The position numbers and the translations under genes are program-made. A DNA stretch of 64,000 nt from Thermanaerothrix solaris (lineage in GTDB: Bacteria; Chloroflexota; Anaerolineae; Anaerolineales; Anaerolineaceae), in the NCBI RefSeq assembly GCF_032334255.1, contig NZ_JAUHMF010000002.1, positions 496,001 through 560,000 of the forward strand, written 5' to 3'. The notes under the pieces are model-generated. The model worked only from the letters and a program-made list of their open reading frames with translations, was not told the origin of the DNA and did no database searches. This document shows positions 62,023 through 64,000 of this stretch, piece by piece (positions within the stretch are counted from its first letter, which is position 1; every line of letters starts with the position of its first letter).

Positions 62023-63207
62023 ATGCGAAAAGCCTGGGTTTTGGTTGTGGGAATTGGAGCGGGGCTGTTGCTGGCACTGGGGGTGAGTCGTGCTGTCCAA
62101 GCCCAAACGGATGCCCCGCCTTGGCGCGAGTCATACAGCGGGCTGCCGCTGTGCTTGCCCGGGGTTTACCTTAGCGATCCTGGCGATTGCCTGCCGCTGG
62201 GGCCTTCACAGCGCTTGACGGCCTGGGCGCGTCTGGGGCTGACCTTACCCCCGCGTCCGTTGCCCGCTTCCACACCCGATCCAGCGCTGAACGATAGCCC
62301 GGTGCTGATTGCACGCATTAACCTGCCGGCAGAAGAGCCGGCCCCGCTGTATGCCTCGCTGGATGATGCCGTGGCCGGGCAGAATCCGGTGCGGTTTATT
62401 GATCCCGGGCCGCTGCGTTACGTCTCTTTTGTGGAGGTGCAACGCGTAAACGGCAAGCCCTATGTGCGTCTGCGCTCCGGGGAATGGCTGCGCGCTTCGC
62501 CGATTGCCTATTCCACCTTCCAGGGGTTGATCTTTCATGCCACCCCGAACCATGACTTTGGTTGGATTGTAGATCTGGCCGGTCCGGCCGAGGTGCGCTC
62601 GGCCCCGGGATATGATGCCCCCAAAACTGGCCTAGTGCTCAGGCGCTATCAGGTTGTGCCGATCTACACTGTACAGCGAGTGGGCAATATGGATTGGTAC
62701 CTGATCGGGCCGGATCAATGGATTGAACGTACCTTTATTCGTCAAGTGCGCGTCAACCCGACCCCACCTCCCGGTGTGGAGGGCGACCGCTGGATCGAGG
62801 TCAACCTGTATGATCAAACGCTGGCGGTCTATAATCGGGGACAACTGATTTTTGCCACCCTGATTGCCAGTGGAGGTGAGCCTTTTTACACCCGCCCCGG
62901 TCTGTTCCAAATTTACAAGAAGAAACCGACTGAGACGATGAGCGGCGCTTTCGCCGCCGACCGTTCGGATTATTACTACCTGGAAGACGTGCCCTGGACG
63001 ATGTACTTTGACCAGGCGCGGGCACTGCATGGGGCTTACTGGCGCGCCTGGTTCGGCTTTCCCCAGACGCACGGTTGTGTCAATATGTCCCTCGGCGATG
63101 CCCACTGGCTCTTTGAATGGGCACGTGAGGGCGATTGGGTCTATGTCTGGGATCCCTCCGGTCAGACGCCGACCGATCCCTCGCTCTACACACCAGGTGG
63201 AGCCTAG
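62023..63207 (+). CDS. L,D-transpeptidase (YkuD) with SH3-like region
   Basis: 394 residues. Signal peptide (VLVVGIGAGLLLALGVSRAVQAQ), SH3-like repeats in the middle (VRLRSGEWL, YQVVPIYTVQ), then YkuD: WIEVNLYDQTLAVYNRGQL, HGAYW and HGCVNMS with His350 and catalytic Cys352. Cross-links peptidoglycan or anchors proteins. Confidence 0.93.
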   Translation: MRKAWVLVVGIGAGLLLALGVSRAVQAQTDAPPWRESYSGLPLCLPGVYLSDPGDCLPLGPSQRLTAWARLGLTLPPRPLPASTPDPALNDSPVLIARINLPAEEPAPLYASLDDAVAGQNPVRFIDPGPLRYVSFVEVQRVNGKPYVRLRSGEWLRASPIAYSTFQGLIFHATPNHDFGWIVDLAGPAEVRSAPGYDAPKTGLVLRRYQVVPIYTVQRVGNMDWYLIGPDQWIERTFIRQVRVNPTPPPGVEGDRWIEVNLYDQTLAVYNRGQLIFATLIASGGEPFYTRPGLFQIYKKKPTETMSGAFAADRSDYYYLEDVPWTMYFDQARALHGAYWRAWFGFPQTHGCVNMSLGDAHWLFEWAREGDWVYVWDPSGQTPTDPSLYTPGGA

Positions 63208-63215
63208 TCTTTGGT

Positions 63216-64000
63216 TTAAGCGACCGGTGCCGACGCCAGCGGTGCGGGCGCGGTTTCGTCAGCCTGTGCAATCATGGCCTCCAGCATCTGACTGGTGATG
63301 GACTTGGGGCGCTCGAGGGGCTTATATAGCCCACGTGACCATACCGTTTGGGCCGTCACGCCCAACATACGGCTGATGCCGAAGAGCACGGTGTAGAAAT
63401 CCAATTGGCGCAAGCCAAAGTGATAGAGCAGGGCGCCGCTAATCGCATCCACGTTTGGCCAGGGGTTCTTGACCTTGCCCAGCGAGGAAAGGACGCGCGG
63501 AACAACAGCATAAACGCGCTTAACCAGGCGATAAAGTTGGTCCTGCGGGAAGTAGGTTTCGGCCAGGTTGGCCAACGCGGTGAAGCGCGGATCCACGGTG
63601 CGCAGGACAGCGTGACCGTAGCCCGGAATGGTCATGCCCTTGTCCAGTTGTTCGCGCACGTAGTCTTCCAGTTGCTCTTCGCTGGGCAACCCGCCAAAGT
63701 GATGCAACACCTTCAACAGCCAGCGGGTGCATTCCTGGTTGGCCAGCCCGTGCAGCGGGCCGGCCAGGCCGTTGATCCCGGCGGAGGCGGTAAAGTAGAT
63801 ATCCGCCAGCGAGGATGAGACCACGTTGGCTGAGTAGGCGGTGACGTTGCCACCTTCGTGATCGGAATGGAGCACAAAGTAGAGGCGCATCAGTTCTACG
63901 AAGATGGGATCGTCGCTGCGTTCGATCATGTAGGCGAAGTTAGCGCTCCAGTCCAAATCAGGGTGGGGGGGGATGTAAGCCCCGTGGCGGTATTTACGGT
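63216..64000 (-). CDS. Citrate synthase, C-terminal part
   Basis: Open frame continuing past the right window edge; 261 residues visible. HSDHEGGNVTAYSANVVSSS, NGLAGPLHGLANQE (His) and GYGHAVLRTVDPR (His, Asp) are active-site motifs in the eukaryote-like subgroup of citrate synthases. The N-terminus is outside the window. Ala/Pro-rich C-terminus. Confidence 0.93.
   Translation of the reverse strand, partial: RKYRHGAYIPPHPDLDWSANFAYMIERSDDPIFVELMRLYFVLHSDHEGGNVTAYSANVVSSSLADIYFTASAGINGLAGPLHGLANQECTRWLLKVLHHFGGLPSEEQLEDYVREQLDKGMTIPGYGHAVLRTVDPRFTALANLAETYFPQDQLYRLVKRVYAVVPRVLSSLGKVKNPWPNVDAISGALLYHFGLRQLDFYTVLFGISRMLGVTAQTVWSRGLYKPLERPKSITSQMLEAMIAQADETAPAPLASAPVA

Overview
The window looks like a bacterial chromosome, moderately GC-rich and probably from a member of the Chloroflexota (Anaerolineae-like). 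This placement is inferred from gene content: a complete 14-subunit complex I operon, a DUF385/F420-type protein, a eukaryote-type citrate synthase, YbbR/diadenylate cyclase next to coaE and der, and SorC-type regulators. No single sequence here proves it.

Layout. (1) 1-3.2 kb: membrane proteins (DUF2207 partial, CPBP protease, a large polytopic protein). (2) 3.25-17.65 kb: a promoter followed by nuoABCDEFGHIJKLMN, tightly packed and often overlapping. (3) 17.67-39.03 kb: an accessory island. It begins in the 3' half of a tRNA-Arg(TCG) gene and ends at a perfect 47-bp copy of that tRNA 3' end, the signature of site-specific integration. The left part holds a sugar system: two SorC regulators, a ribose-type permease, and an operon with class II aldolase, PfkB kinase, cupin phosphoglucose isomerase, ROK kinase and SDR. 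A deletion has fused the start of a SIS-domain gene to the last ~65 codons of an RbsA-type ATPase, so the importer is broken. The right part holds two DUF917 genes, two M29-like metalloenzymes, DUF6092, a nitroreductase, a dipeptide-type ABC importer and an intact rve-type insertion sequence with doubled end repeats. (4) 39.03-42.5 kb: a junkyard with three hairpins, a truncated family B DNA polymerase, an ISAs1-type transposase tail, and an AT-rich DarT-NADAR toxin-antitoxin pair bracketed by a 28-bp direct repeat. (5) 42.4-48.2 kb: the translation/transcription core: tRNA-Thr, tRNA-Tyr, tRNA-Thr, tuf, rpmG, tRNA-Trp, secE, nusG, rplK, rplA, L10 leader, rplJ, rplL. (6) 48.2-64 kb: housekeeping genes including a flavin oxidoreductase plus flippase-like protein, a GGDEF cyclase, a response regulator, inositol monophosphatase, coaE-cdaA-ybbR-der, a ferritin-like/VIT1 protein, an L,D-transpeptidase and the C-terminal part of citrate synthase.

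The backbone supplies respiration, translation, nucleotide second messengers (c-di-GMP and c-di-AMP) and envelope functions. The island supplies what looks like a self-contained upper sugar pathway and an uncharacterised peptide- or amide-like uptake and degradation pathway. The most notable observations are the tRNA-flanked island with its broken importer, the DUF917/M29/Dpp cluster, the DarT-NADAR module, and the strongly G-ending codon use of tuf that stops abruptly about 15 codons before its end.
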